From the NCBI GenBank assembly GCA_030431985.1, contig JAUIIB010000005.1, positions 41,375 through 105,374 of the forward strand: a stretch of 64,000 nucleotides of DNA. The letters run 5' to 3'. The position numbers and the translations under genes were made by a program. Each line of letters begins with the position of its first letter. Within the stretch, counting starts at the first letter, position 1. Source of the DNA: Gammaproteobacteria bacterium. Its GTDB lineage: Bacteria; Pseudomonadota; Gammaproteobacteria; Burkholderiales; Nitrosomonadaceae. The notes beneath the pieces were generated by a model. The model saw only the letters and a program-made list of their open reading frames with translations, was not told the DNA's origin and made no database searches. Below are positions 38,405 to 48,986 of the stretch, piece by piece.

Positions 38405-38809
38405 ATGATCACAATGACTTCGAAAGAAACTGTCACTGATGAAGAGGAACGTCTACGCAAATGCGTTCGTGCCTTACCCAACGATCAGCGGTTTGCTTTT
38501 CATCAGGCAGCAGAAAAACAGCTTAAAGACCCGGATACCTATGCTGCGCTTAATTATCTCTTTATCGCGGGTCTGCATCATTTTTATCTGGGGAAATGGC
38601 AGCGCGGCCTATTTAATCTATGTGTTTTTCTGGGGGGCTTAGTCCTGTTATTCACACCGTTTTCCACGCTTGGCATTTGTCTCATTGCAGTCATCAGCAT
38701 CATTGAACTCAGTGCATTGTTTAAATCGCAGATCATCGTGCAAGCACACAATAATGCTATCATGAAAGAGATTTACCGTAACATCACACAGCACCAACCT
38801 ATTCGATAA
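38405..38809 (+). CDS. Small TM2-like membrane protein
   Basis: 134 residues: a soluble helical N-terminal part of about 55 residues, then YLFIAGLHHFYLGKWQRGLFNL, which is the TM2-domain pattern (G-x-H-x-FYLG-x5-G), two transmembrane helices and a polar C-terminal tail. TM2 proteins have no agreed function. It starts at ATG 38405 (another ATG at 38414 is equally plausible). It follows the DUF4177 gene. Confidence 0.72.
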   Translation: MITMTSKETVTDEEERLRKCVRALPNDQRFAFHQAAEKQLKDPDTYAALNYLFIAGLHHFYLGKWQRGLFNLCVFLGGLVLLFTPFSTLGICLIAVISIIELSALFKSQIIVQAHNNAIMKEIYRNITQHQPIR

Positions 38810-39109
38810 TCAATTTTTCTTCCCAATTGCTAGATAATTCCACAAAGATACTGTAGAAAATTTTTACATTACTCCCAAACGACATAGATAAGATTCATTA
38901 AACTATTTATAATTCATTATGTTATTTAAACGGCATATAAATTGCTTCCATAGAACTTAGTCATACAGTTGTGACAAATCGTATTTTTGATCAAACGAAA
39001 TATCGCAGCTGAACACTCAACCATAACATTAAAAAATGATCCGAATGGATTCATAATAAAACAAAAAATATACGCAACCGCGCATCGAAAATAATAAGGA
39101 GAACAACTC
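38810..39109. other. AT-rich intergenic stretch before the large RTX gene
   Basis: 300 bp without a gene; a minus-strand 147-codon frame overlapping the RTX gene is a shadow. AAGGAGAAC precedes the RTX start at 39110. Confidence 0.5.
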
Positions 39110-42100
39110 ATGTCAGCAGGACCAGAGCTGCGTTCGTACAGTAGCAACCTCACCCAATCAAATAATAATGTGGGCGATATCCGTGGACTGATCGAAAACA
39201 TTAATGAAAAAATAGACAGAGTTGAGATGGCCATTGACGCTGTTGATGCCGTCGAAGATAAAGCTGATGAATTCAGTGACACGATTTCCAAGCTTAAACT
39301 CAATTTAAAATTAATGAGCAAAGCCGGCCCCTTGAAGCTTTTGGCCAAAGCGGCTGATAAAGTACTCAACGGCGTTCAGAATGTCACTAATAAAGTTAGA
39401 GATAAAGCAAAGCAATTAGCCAAAAAAATCGACGATAGCAAGCTCGAAGAAAAGCTGGACGCCGCGCAGGAGAAGCTGGACAGTTTTGATCTCAAGCTCA
39501 TTGGTGCCCAAAGCCTGCTGCTCAAAAATATCACCGCTGCCGATCAGTTGATAAATGCGCTGGACAAAGCAGATGAATTTGATCCTAACGGTGACCCGGC
39601 TGCCCCAGCCGCTGCAGGCGCCGACATCTTGGTGGCACCCCCGAATGATGCAATCTCGGCCGTAAATGCACTTTTTGCCGAAGTTAAAGAAAAAACTCAA
39701 GTATTGGATACTTCGGTACCCTCCGCAACTTTCCTGCCAATACTCAGTGTTCGTATAGCCTTCGACGGCATTTCTTCCTCGCTGAGTTTTTTGCGTGGTC
39801 CACTCAATGCCGTCTCTAAAGTGCTAAAGCCCGTTGAAGGCATCCTCGATGCAGTGGGATTTATATTCGATATTACTGTCGGGCCGATTATCGATTACAT
39901 CATGGATACGCTCGGTATCAATCGCGTCATTGATTCGGTTTCTGACAAAATCAACAGATTGCTTCCCGATCCGGATATTTTCGATACTATTCTCGAAGAC
40001 ATCGATACGGCATTCCTGGAAATTGATCCACTGGGTCAATTGGAAGACTATCTGGGTGTAACAGAATGGACAGACAGACTAACCCAGGATGTCGTAGAAC
40101 CTGTCGGAGACACTCAAACCGGCCCTATCGGAATTGGCACCTTATTGAACGATCCGTTAACGGGTACTGATAGTCATAACCTGCTTTATGGCGCTGGCGG
40201 CAACGATACGCTGATTGGCGAATCGGGTATAGATATTCTGGTCGGTGCTTCCGGTAACGATTTTCTGGATGGCGGAGAAGGCAACGATATAGCCGTATTC
40301 CGTAACGCTTTTCTGGAGTACGACTATTCTCAATCCGAAGATGGTGAATCAATAACTTTTAATCATCTGTATCCTACCAATCCGAATCAGCTCGACGGTA
40401 CCGACGAAACACGAAATATAGAGTTATATGTTTTTTCCGACATAGGGCTTACCCCGTCTATCCTGCTGAATAATGTATTCAGAGCATTGCTCGGACAAAA
40501 TGTGCTCGATGGTACCCAAGACAGGGACATTTTGTTTGGTGGTTCGTCAACAATTACAATTAACGCATTTGGCGGAGACGACATGCTTGCCGGTAGCCCC
40601 GCCGGTGGGGATGTTCTCAACGGCGGTCCCGGCGATGACCTGATGGTTTTCACCGGTGGGGAGGATACATTTTCGGGCGGCGCCGGGAATGATACATGGC
40701 GGTTTCCGGTTAATAATGATTCCGGCAATCCTAACATTGACGCCGATTTAGAACGCGGCACAATCTTTGCGGGCTTTGAAAATACATCGACACTGTCATC
40801 TGTTGAAAATATCGTTGTCGAAGATGACCGTCATGCTTTTCTATTTGGCGATGCCGCTGATAACCGCTTTGTTACACATGCCGACCGCGATCTATTAGAC
40901 GGCCGTTCGGGTAATGACCTCCTCGATGGCGGAGCCGGTCAAGACATTCTGATCGGCGGTCCCGGCAATGATGTACTCCTGGGTGGAGAAGGTAACGACA
41001 CGCTGGTAGCTGGCGACCAAACACTAGCCGGAGTCACGAACTATTATGACGGCGGCGATGGTGATTTTGATGCACTCACTTATGCGTCCGACATTCGCGA
41101 GGTCGTACAGCGCGAATATATCAACGACGGCCTTCGTTTAAAGGCACGCTCCCAGGAAGCGTCAGGGCCGGTCCGGATTTTCGCTGAAACGGGTCGAGTC
41201 GAACGATTGTCTCCCGACGGCGGCACGGTGATCACCACAGATACCGCCGTGAATATTGAACAATTCTCCGGTTCGGATTTCAATGACATTCTGCATGGCG
41301 GCTCCGGAACATATACTGAAATCGACGGTGGCGATGGAAATGACACGCTTTACGGTGAACAAGCCGGACGTTATGTCGGTGGAGGTGAAGGCGACGATAT
41401 TATCTATGCTGGTACCGGCGGTGCTAACTACGACGGTGGCGGCGGCTTTGACACCCTATATTTAACGGAAGTACCTGATGTTCGCTGGCTTGTCCGCATC
41501 GATGGCTCGATCGGTTCGACGTTACGCGTATTTAATGCGCTGGAAGGTAATGAACTGGCAACACCGGATGGCAGCCTGCAAAATGAAAGCGGGCCATCAG
41601 TTATCGCTTCGGGCAATGTTGAGCGATTTGACGTCTACTTTGCCGGCGATCTTGATGATTATTTTGATATCCGCAGTCAGGGTCTGATCACTATTCATGC
41701 TGGAGACGGTAATGATTTCATACGCGGCAATAATGGTGGCGACAACAACCCATCATTTGAATTGTACGGGGAATCCGGTGACGACGAAATTGTTATCAAA
41801 GAAGACGGACTGGCTTCAGGTGGTGAAGGTGACGACAGCATTGAAATTGATGCCGGCTCAAGCCATACGGTTCAGGCAACCGGTGATGATGGTGATGATA
41901 TTTTCTTTATACGTAGCGGCGATGTTGATATAGATGGCGGTGCAGGTCGTGATGCATTGTCGGCAAACCAGCGCAGTATCTTTGCCGGCCTCAACGTGGA
42001 CCTGCTTGCAGGCACCATTAATACCTTCGACGGCAGTAACTGGTTTTCAGGTACTGTAAGCAACGTTGAAGAACTGATCGGCTCCAATGAGCATGCCGAT

Positions 42101-43603
42101 CTTTTGCAGGGTAGTAATTCAGGTGAACGCTTTATTGGCGGCGGCGGTAATGACGACATTCACGGACGAGGCGGACAAGATGCACTGTATGGCGGCCCAG
42201 GTAACGATGATCTGTCCGGGGACGCTGATGATGACCTGCTACACGGCGGCGCAGGTAACGACATTATCAATGGCGGTTCCGGAATCGACACAGCCTCATG
42301 GGCGTTTGCCGCTCCAGATGTTCAGCGGGGCGAAGTGGAAAGTTCCAGTTTCGGTCACCTTGATGCCGATCTTTCAGCTGGTAGTGCCACTTTCCGCCTG
42401 TTCTCCGGCGGTCAGGAAAACGACACTTTAATCGATATCGAAAATATCATCGGCGGTGACGGCGACGATACAATAAGCGGTGATAATTTCGACAATATGC
42501 TGGCTGGTGGTGCAGGCAATGACGTGCTTGAAGGCCGTGATGGCAATGACATACTGGTACTCGATGGCGATGATGACGCCAGCGGCGGCGCGGGTGACGA
42601 TCGATTTGTTATTGGCCTGGGCAATATGTCAATTGATGGTGGCGACGGTGACGATATTCTCGACTTCGGTACATTAAAAGGTACAATCCGTATTGATACC
42701 ACGGCTGGAACATACACCGCCGAACTCGAATTCGATCAACCTGTCTGGAAAAGCGATTCAGGTACTGCACCACGCGATTTGAACGGCGTTCAACTCACGC
42801 CACAGGATGTACTCGAAGCTGATGCAACTTTCTCCAATTCAACCAATGACCTGGCTCTTAATTCTGTTGTTGAAGGCACAGAAAGCGACACGGATTTAGC
42901 CATCGACTTTGTGACGGAAACTCAGGTAGCGTCAGGTACGTTCAGCAATATCGAGCAATTCGTCGCCGGCGCCGCTACATTGATTGGTTCATTCAATGAT
43001 GACCGATTCGTGGGAGACAGTGGCGCCAACATCTTCGAAGGTATGCAAGGTGACGACTTTATTGACGGGGATAGCGGATCGGATACAGCGATTTTCTCCC
43101 ATCCAATCGCCAACTATACAATAACACGATCAATTAACGGTGGATTTGAAGTTATAGACACCGTAAACGACGAAGGTAACGACATATTGCTTAATATTGA
43201 ACGTTTGCAATTTTCCGATATTGGCATCGCCTATGATCTGGACACCAGTGCCGGCCAGGTTGCTAAATTGATCGGCGCAGTGTTTGGTCCTGCACAAGTT
43301 CAGAATCCTCAGTTTGTAGGTATCGGTCTGGAGTTACTTGATGATGGCATGACTTATGAAGAACTTGCCGAACTGGCATTACTTGCATCCGGTGCCGACA
43401 CATCCCAGAAAGTGGTTACACGCCTCTGGACAAACATTATCGGATCGCCACCATCAGATCAACAGGCGCAGCCGTTTATCAACAACTTGGATAACGGCGA
43501 TATGACAATTGGCGAGTTAGGTGTCGCAGCAGCAGAGACAGGACTAAATGCCATGAATATAGATTTGGTCGGACTCTCTAATACAGGACTGGAATATATT
43601 TAA
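39110..43603 (+). CDS. Large RTX protein with N-terminal coiled coil and DUF4214-like C terminus
   Basis: 1497 residues with no Sec signal. Residues about 1-180 are helical and highly charged (KIDRVEMAIDAVDAVEDKADEF, KLEEKLDAAQEKL), likely coiled coil. About 215-340 is a mixed alpha region (FIFDITVGPIIDYIMDTLG). From about 340 to about 1190 runs a long series of RTX nonapeptide blocks (GGxGxDxLx; for instance LYGAGGND, LIGGPGND, LHGGAGND, LAGGAGND) broken by beta-rich inserts, plus one more block at about 1310. The C-terminal 120 residues resemble DUF4214 (QVAKLIGAVFGP, MTYEELAELALLAS, VVTRLWTNIIG, MTIGELGVAAAET). Likely exported by a type I system and Ca2+-dependent at the surface. The gene has a strong ribosome site (AAGGAG). 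It has convergent valS after a hairpin. Confidence 0.88.
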   Translation: MSAGPELRSYSSNLTQSNNNVGDIRGLIENINEKIDRVEMAIDAVDAVEDKADEFSDTISKLKLNLKLMSKAGPLKLLAKAADKVLNGVQNVTNKVRDKAKQLAKKIDDSKLEEKLDAAQEKLDSFDLKLIGAQSLLLKNITAADQLINALDKADEFDPNGDPAAPAAAGADILVAPPNDAISAVNALFAEVKEKTQVLDTSVPSATFLPILSVRIAFDGISSSLSFLRGPLNAVSKVLKPVEGILDAVGFIFDITVGPIIDYIMDTLGINRVIDSVSDKINRLLPDPDIFDTILEDIDTAFLEIDPLGQLEDYLGVTEWTDRLTQDVVEPVGDTQTGPIGIGTLLNDPLTGTDSHNLLYGAGGNDTLIGESGIDILVGASGNDFLDGGEGNDIAVFRNAFLEYDYSQSEDGESITFNHLYPTNPNQLDGTDETRNIELYVFSDIGLTPSILLNNVFRALLGQNVLDGTQDRDILFGGSSTITINAFGGDDMLAGSPAGGDVLNGGPGDDLMVFTGGEDTFSGGAGNDTWRFPVNNDSGNPNIDADLERGTIFAGFENTSTLSSVENIVVEDDRHAFLFGDAADNRFVTHADRDLLDGRSGNDLLDGGAGQDILIGGPGNDVLLGGEGNDTLVAGDQTLAGVTNYYDGGDGDFDALTYASDIREVVQREYINDGLRLKARSQEASGPVRIFAETGRVERLSPDGGTVITTDTAVNIEQFSGSDFNDILHGGSGTYTEIDGGDGNDTLYGEQAGRYVGGGEGDDIIYAGTGGANYDGGGGFDTLYLTEVPDVRWLVRIDGSIGSTLRVFNALEGNELATPDGSLQNESGPSVIASGNVERFDVYFAGDLDDYFDIRSQGLITIHAGDGNDFIRGNNGGDNNPSFELYGESGDDEIVIKEDGLASGGEGDDSIEIDAGSSHTVQATGDDGDDIFFIRSGDVDIDGGAGRDALSANQRSIFAGLNVDLLAGTINTFDGSNWFSGTVSNVEELIGSNEHADLLQGSNSGERFIGGGGNDDIHGRGGQDALYGGPGNDDLSGDADDDLLHGGAGNDIINGGSGIDTASWAFAAPDVQRGEVESSSFGHLDADLSAGSATFRLFSGGQENDTLIDIENIIGGDGDDTISGDNFDNMLAGGAGNDVLEGRDGNDILVLDGDDDASGGAGDDRFVIGLGNMSIDGGDGDDILDFGTLKGTIRIDTTAGTYTAELEFDQPVWKSDSGTAPRDLNGVQLTPQDVLEADATFSNSTNDLALNSVVEGTESDTDLAIDFVTETQVASGTFSNIEQFVAGAATLIGSFNDDRFVGDSGANIFEGMQGDDFIDGDSGSDTAIFSHPIANYTITRSINGGFEVIDTVNDEGNDILLNIERLQFSDIGIAYDLDTSAGQVAKLIGAVFGPAQVQNPQFVGIGLELLDDGMTYEELAELALLASGADTSQKVVTRLWTNIIGSPPSDQQAQPFINNLDNGDMTIGELGVAAAETGLNAMNIDLVGLSNTGLEYI

Positions 43604-43616
43604 TCCAATCAAAGGT

Positions 43617-43656
43617 GGCATGGTATCTCCACAAATTACAGTGAAGATACTATGCC
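43617..43656. terminator. Hairpin between convergent RTX gene and valS
   Basis: Stem GGCATGGTATCT / AGATACTATGCC (12 bp with one G-T pair) around a 16-nt loop, between the 3' ends of two convergent genes. No long T run on either side, so a two-way terminator is likely but not proven. Confidence 0.55.
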
Positions 43657-43674
43657 TCGCCAGCTCGTCATTCC

Positions 43675-46431
43675 CTAACTCAGCTTCTGCAACTGCTCAT
43701 CAAGACTGCTAAGCTGGGTGTTAAAACTTGCCAGGCGTTCTTTTTCCTGGGCTACAACGGCAGCTGGAGCACGATCTACAAAGTTCGTGTTGGATAATTT
43801 GGCTTCGGACTTGGATTTCTCCGCCATAATTCGTATTATCTCTTTTTTCAAACGATCACGTTCAGCCTCTACATCGATTTCGATTTTCAACATGAGTCTG
43901 AAATCACCAACAATAGAAACGGGTGCATCGGCCTCAGGCAGCTCATCCAAAATTTCAAGTTCCGATAACTTAGCTAATGCTACTAGATAAGGTGCATTTT
44001 CAGCCAATGTTTGTGAATCTCCCGAAGCCTGCAACGGTACCTTTTGCGCTGGCGATACATTCATTTCGCCACGCAACGCGCGGCACGCGTTGACCATTTC
44101 TTTAAGCAATTGAATTTTTTCCATTGCCAAATTATCTATTTTTTGTGGATTGGCAACCGGATACGGCTGACACATAATGCTCTCACCATCTTTTCCGGCA
44201 AGTGGCGCAACCGTCTGCCAAAGCTCCTCAGTAATAAAAGGAATAATCGGGTGCGCCATCCGCAGCATCGTTTCCAGTACACGTACCAATGTCCGGCGCG
44301 TCGCACATTGTTCCTGTTCTTGTGGACTGTTCAAACGAACTTTTGCCAATTCAACGTACCAGTCGCAATATTCATCCCATACCAGCTCATAGATCTCTCT
44401 TGCGGCCAAATCAAAACGATAATTGGTAAAATGCTTTTCAATGGCATGTTCGGCCTGTTGCAAACGGCTGATAATCCATTTGTCCACATCGGCATAAGCA
44501 TATTCCACACCATCATCCAACCCGGTATCTTTACCCTCGCAATTCATCAGCACGTACCGGGTTGCATTCCACAATTTATTACAGAAATTACGATAGCCCT
44601 CACAACGCTGTAAATCGAATTTGATATCCCGGCCGTGTGAAGCCAGACTGGCAAAAGTAAAACGCAACGCATCCGTCCCGAAAGCCGGAATTCCCTTCGG
44701 AAAATGCTTGCGTGTCGTTTTCTCGATGGATGTCGCCTGTTTCGGATTCATCAATCCCGTCGTCCGCTTGGCAATCAAATCGTCCAATGCAATACCGTCA
44801 ATCAAATCGAGCGGATCCAACACATTCCCTTTGGATTTACTCATTTTCTGGCCTTCTGAATCACGAATCAATCCGGTGATATATACTTCTTTAAATGGCA
44901 CTTTGCCCGTGAAATGCAGGGACATCATCACCATACGTGCCACCCAGAAAAAAATAATATCAAATCCGGTAATCAACACCGATGTCGGCAAAAACGTTTT
45001 TAATTCCTGAGTATCATTCGGCCAGCCCAACGTAGAGAATGGCCATAGCGCCGAAGAAAACCATGTGTCGAGCACATCTTCATCCTGCCTAAGATTGTCG
45101 TTACCCGACAATTGCTGCGCTTCCTCGAGATTATGTGCAACAGTGATATTGCCGTCTTCATCATACCAGGCAGGTATTCGATGGCCCCACCACAGTTGGC
45201 GCGAAATACACCAGTCCTGAATGTTTTCCAACCATTGATTGTAAACATGTGTCCAGTTAGCGGGCGTAAATTTGACATCACCGTTTGCCACGACTTCCAA
45301 GCCACGTTTTGCCATCCCTTCCATTGACACATACCACTGGTCGGTTAGCATTGGCTCAATGATGGTGTTGGTACGGTCACCACGTGGCGCCATCAGTTTA
45401 TGCGGTTTGGTTTCTGTCAGATAACCCTGTATTTCCAAATCGGATACAATTTTTTTTCTGGCATCAAAACGATCCATACCCTGATATTGCGATGGAGCCA
45501 AGTCACTGATCTTTCCATCAAGTGTAAAAATACTGATGGATGCCAAACGATGGCGCTGTCCGATTTGGTAATCATTAAAATCATGTGCCGGGGTAATTTT
45601 AACGCAGCCAGTACCAAATTCAGGATCCACTTCACTGTCGGCAATGACCGGAATACTACGCTCACACAGTGGCAATCGCACATGCCGCCCAATTAAATGC
45701 TGATAACGTGAATCTTCCGGATGCACTGCAACCGCCACATCACCCAGCATAGTCACTGGACGCGTTGTTGCAACGATAATGGCTTCATCTGTCGCAACAT
45801 GGCCATCGGCCTGCTCAAGCGGATACCGAATATGCCACAATGAACCGTTCTCTTCAGTTGAAACTACTTCAAGATCGGACACAGCCGTCTGTAATACCGG
45901 ATCCCAGTTCACCAGGCGCTTGCCACGGTAAATCAGCCCTTCACGATAAAGGCTGACAAACACCTCAGTTACAGCGCGAGACAACGTTTCATCCATAGTA
46001 AAGCGTTCACGCGCCCAATCGCATGAAGTACCTAATCGGCGCATTTGACGGGTTATCGTCGAGCCTGACGCTTCTTTCCATTGCCATACACGATCCAAAA
46101 ATGCTTCCCGCCCGAGATCGCGGCGATCGATGTTTTGTTGATCCAACTGACGTTCTACAACAATTTGTGTAGCAATTCCCGCATGATCCGTTCCAGGTTG
46201 CCAGAGCGTCTGTTCCCCCCGCATACGGTGATAGCGCGTTAAGGCATCCATCAGCGTGTGCTGAAAAGCATGCCCCATATGCAGCGTACCGGTTACATTG
46301 GGTGGCGGTAACATAATACAGTAGGCAGCATTACCTTCTGTATCGTTCGGCTTGAAATATCCTGCGGACTCCCAAACTGAGTACCATCGATTCTCAATCA
46401 AATGAGGATCAAAGCTTTTTTCAAGTTCCAT
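43675..46431 (-). CDS. valS: ValS, valyl-tRNA synthetase
   Basis: Class I aminoacyl-tRNA synthetase charging tRNA-Val; 918 residues. The N-terminal HIGH-type motif is HMGH at 51-54 after [10 protein letters not shown], and KMSKS occurs near residue 530 ([14 protein letters not shown]). The editing (CP1) domain and the C-terminal arm with a coiled coil ([21 protein letters not shown]) are present. It is the last gene of the pepA-holC-valS block on the minus strand; 145 bp separate it from the previous small gene. Confidence 0.97.
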   Translation of the reverse strand: MELEKSFDPHLIENRWYSVWESAGYFKPNDTEGNAAYCIMLPPPNVTGTLHMGHAFQHTLMDALTRYHRMRGEQTLWQPGTDHAGIATQIVVERQLDQQNIDRRDLGREAFLDRVWQWKEASGSTITRQMRRLGTSCDWARERFTMDETLSRAVTEVFVSLYREGLIYRGKRLVNWDPVLQTAVSDLEVVSTEENGSLWHIRYPLEQADGHVATDEAIIVATTRPVTMLGDVAVAVHPEDSRYQHLIGRHVRLPLCERSIPVIADSEVDPEFGTGCVKITPAHDFNDYQIGQRHRLASISIFTLDGKISDLAPSQYQGMDRFDARKKIVSDLEIQGYLTETKPHKLMAPRGDRTNTIIEPMLTDQWYVSMEGMAKRGLEVVANGDVKFTPANWTHVYNQWLENIQDWCISRQLWWGHRIPAWYDEDGNITVAHNLEEAQQLSGNDNLRQDEDVLDTWFSSALWPFSTLGWPNDTQELKTFLPTSVLITGFDIIFFWVARMVMMSLHFTGKVPFKEVYITGLIRDSEGQKMSKSKGNVLDPLDLIDGIALDDLIAKRTTGLMNPKQATSIEKTTRKHFPKGIPAFGTDALRFTFASLASHGRDIKFDLQRCEGYRNFCNKLWNATRYVLMNCEGKDTGLDDGVEYAYADVDKWIISRLQQAEHAIEKHFTNYRFDLAAREIYELVWDEYCDWYVELAKVRLNSPQEQEQCATRRTLVRVLETMLRMAHPIIPFITEELWQTVAPLAGKDGESIMCQPYPVANPQKIDNLAMEKIQLLKEMVNACRALRGEMNVSPAQKVPLQASGDSQTLAENAPYLVALAKLSELEILDELPEADAPVSIVGDFRLMLKIEIDVEAERDRLKKEIIRIMAEKSKSEAKLSNTNFVDRAPAAVVAQEKERLASFNTQLSSLDEQLQKLS

Positions 46432-46576
46432 GGAATTTGCAATAAGAAAGGTGGTGGTTATTTAACAACGAAACAAAAACTTATTATTATAAAAGAATAA
46501 AAACAGAGTTGCGGATTGGAGAATATACAATGCAAACATGCTACACATTTAATGCATGCAATGCAGAAATTCAGTT

Positions 46577-46912
46577 TTATTGTTCCAGCACAACTTTTTC
46601 CTGAACGACAATACGATCTTCCAAAGCATGGACTAAAGCCTGTCTATCCGCAGGCCCAAGATTAATATTGGCATCAATCAGCGCAGCGTCAAGCAACAAG
46701 CGTAAAGGCGACAGCTCGTCAAATTGCGCTTCCGATTGCTTTGACCGTAATGTTACGCATTCAGTAAGCACAGGAATCGAATTCTTAACTTCGACTTTTC
46801 CCGGTTCGATTGACGATGGGTCGTAATGATAATACTTATCAACTAAGAAATTGAATTTCTCCAATATCTTATCGGTATCTACACGACCAACTGTTTCGGC
46901 GGTATCGCTCAT
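46577..46912 (-). CDS. Small conserved protein between holC and valS (DUF2486-like)
   Basis: 111 residues, soluble and acidic. The segment KNSIPVLTECV resembles the 'IPVLTevv' motif of the short DUF2486-type proteins found between holC and valS in betaproteobacteria, and the C-terminal half is helical (LRLLLDAALIDANINLGPADRQALVHALEDRI). The ATG at 46912 is preferred over an in-frame TTG five codons upstream. Function unknown; the conserved neighbours suggest a housekeeping link rather than a mobile gene. Confidence 0.65.
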   Translation of the reverse strand: MSDTAETVGRVDTDKILEKFNFLVDKYYHYDPSSIEPGKVEVKNSIPVLTECVTLRSKQSEAQFDELSPLRLLLDAALIDANINLGPADRQALVHALEDRIVVQEKVVLEQ

Positions 46913-47029
46913 ATACTTTTCGTTCAACTTATAGATTTAGCTCGTCCAAAAACAGCAAGTGAGAAAATACTCACTACTATACTGACTTGAGTGTTACAGT
47001 CAGTGCCGTAAACGCACGGATCTCTAAAG

Positions 47030-47458
47030 CTAATGATTATCTAACTTATAATGATACACCGTATATCCAGCCTGTTGATAATAACGGTACCGATTGCGAG
47101 CCATTAACTTATCATCAGTCGACGCACTCGCAATTTCAATAACCCGCTGAAACGACTCCAAACCGGACGGACATTCATCATGCAGGTTTAACAACATCGG
47201 GTATCCCTGCTCTAACACCACTTTATCACTTAAAACAACCGGTGTTTCCCTGACTAGATCCGCATCCTCATGGATGAAGCAGTGCGGCAAAAAACTGGTG
47301 GGATTAAAAGTCCAGAGTAGCTTATCCAATTTTTCCAGTATTTTAACATCACCGGTATAAACAATTAAGCATGCACCCTGCTTCACCGCTTTAGCGCACA
47401 GTTTGCACGCCACCTGCAATTTGTCCACTGCGCCCGAGTAAAAATAGACTTCGGTCAT
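47030..47458 (-). CDS. holC: HolC, DNA polymerase III chi subunit
   Basis: Chi subunit links the clamp loader to single-strand-binding protein. 142 residues with the family pattern: TEVYFYSGAVDKLQVACKLCAKAV at the start, LDKLLWTFNPTSFLPHC, and RYRYYQQAGYTVYHY at the end. The gene lies 28 bp after pepA in the transcription direction, the classical pepA-holC pair, upstream of valS. Confidence 0.92.
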   Translation of the reverse strand: MTEVYFYSGAVDKLQVACKLCAKAVKQGACLIVYTGDVKILEKLDKLLWTFNPTSFLPHCFIHEDADLVRETPVVLSDKVVLEQGYPMLLNLHDECPSGLESFQRVIEIASASTDDKLMARNRYRYYQQAGYTVYHYKLDNH

Positions 47459-47486
47459 CCTTGGACCATTTTCTCTTATAACAACG

Positions 47487-48986
47487 TCATTTATTCGACT
47501 CTTTGGCCTGAGTTATCAAAAAGTTCGTCAAAAGGGGCACAGGTCTGCCTGTCGATCCCTTTTCCTTACCTGACTTCCAAGCAGTGCCCGCTATATCCAG
47601 ATGAGCCCAGTGAAATTTCTTAGTATACCTGGATAAAAAACAAGCCGCTGTAATGGTACCGCCGGCACGCCCGCCAATATTCGCCATATCGGCAAAATTA
47701 CTCTTTAATAAATCCTGATAGTCATCCCATAACGGCAACGGCCAAACACGGTCTGAAGCATACTCACCCGCACCAATTAACGCTTGGGACAATTCTTCGT
47801 TGTTGCTCATCAGACCCGTTGCCACATTACCCAGTGCAATCACGCACGCACCTGTCAGTGTTGCTATATCGATCACCGCCTTTGGATCAAAACGTTCGGC
47901 GTAGGTCAGCGCATCGCAAAGTATCAATCGGCCTTCCGCATCCGTATTCAATATTTCAATAGTTTGTCCCGACATGCTCGTCACCACATCGCCCGGCTTG
48001 GTCGCGCTACCGCCGGGCATGTTTTCAGTTGCCGGGATAATACCGACCACATTGATCGGCAAATTCATTTCCGCAACGGCCTTCAGTGTGCCAAATACAC
48101 TCGCAGCACCGCTCATGTCATATTTCATTTCATCCATTTCAGCGGCCGGTTTCAGCGAAATACCACCAGTGTCAAAAGTTACGCCTTTACCGACTAGAAC
48201 GACTGGTTTTTCTTTTTTACCTTTACCTTGATACTGCAATACGATCAACTTTGCGGGCTGATGACTACCACGGGCAACCGCTAGCAATGCACCCATGCCC
48301 AGTTTTTCCATCTCCTTCTTATCCAAAACAGTCACTTTTAGTTTGTACGTTTTAGCAAGCTCCTTTGCTTGCTCTGCAAGATAAGTCGGTGTACAAATAT
48401 TGGGTGCTAGATTGCCCAAGTCTTTTGTCAGATTCATGCCATGCGCTATCGCAGCACCCTGCTTGAGCGCTTCCTTGCTTGCCGGCAAATCAGCACGATC
48501 ACCAATACAAATGGTAATTTTACGCAGTGCTTTAGTATTTTCTTCCGGGCTACTTTTGAGTTTATCAAATCGATAGTTGCTTTCCACAGCAAGCTTGGCA
48601 AGTTGCATCACCTTCCAGGCACTGTCTCGTTCAGGGACTGGAATATCCGACAAAAAAAACGCGCAATCCGTAGCACCCGTGTTATGTAATGCCCGCAACG
48701 CGGTCTGAGTAGCATTAATAAATGCATGATCTTTAAATTCCTGCTCCTTTCCCAAGCCAACCAACAATATTCGTTTACACTGCAGATTCGGAATTTTGTG
48801 CAGCAACAGCGCCGTACTCGCTTTTCCTTCCATATCCCCCTGACTGACAATATCCTTAAGATATCCGTCTGAAATCCGGTCTACCTCTTTTGCCGCATCC
48901 GTCATTTTTCCTGACTCAAACACACCAACGACGACGCAAGATCCGCGTTGCTTATCCAGGGTTGCTACCTTAATTCCAAATTCCAC
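47487..48986 (-). CDS. pepA: PepA, leucyl aminopeptidase (M17)
   Basis: Hexameric cytosolic metallo-aminopeptidase; in E. coli also a DNA-binding recombination accessory factor. 499 residues with the M17 signature NTDAEGRLIL and the metal-binding VGKGVTFDTGGISLKPA. An N-terminal macro-like domain of about 170 residues is normal. It is the first gene of the minus-strand block and has a 639-bp gap upstream with no gene. lptF, often divergent from pepA in related bacteria, is not in view. Confidence 0.95.
   Translation of the reverse strand: MEFGIKVATLDKQRGSCVVVGVFESGKMTDAAKEVDRISDGYLKDIVSQGDMEGKASTALLLHKIPNLQCKRILLVGLGKEQEFKDHAFINATQTALRALHNTGATDCAFFLSDIPVPERDSAWKVMQLAKLAVESNYRFDKLKSSPEENTKALRKITICIGDRADLPASKEALKQGAAIAHGMNLTKDLGNLAPNICTPTYLAEQAKELAKTYKLKVTVLDKKEMEKLGMGALLAVARGSHQPAKLIVLQYQGKGKKEKPVVLVGKGVTFDTGGISLKPAAEMDEMKYDMSGAASVFGTLKAVAEMNLPINVVGIIPATENMPGGSATKPGDVVTSMSGQTIEILNTDAEGRLILCDALTYAERFDPKAVIDIATLTGACVIALGNVATGLMSNNEELSQALIGAGEYASDRVWPLPLWDDYQDLLKSNFADMANIGGRAGGTITAACFLSRYTKKFHWAHLDIAGTAWKSGKEKGSTGRPVPLLTNFLITQAKESNK

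Noticed and set aside
38926..39369. A 147-codon minus-strand frame
   Set aside because: It lies opposite the coiled-coil start of the large RTX gene, whose charged codon pattern produces a mirror frame.
40129..43060. Regular GGC/GAT-rich repetition that could look like a CRISPR or satellite array
   Set aside because: It is the in-frame coding of RTX nonapeptides with variable inserts; spacing is 27-base codon periodicity, not repeats with unique spacers.
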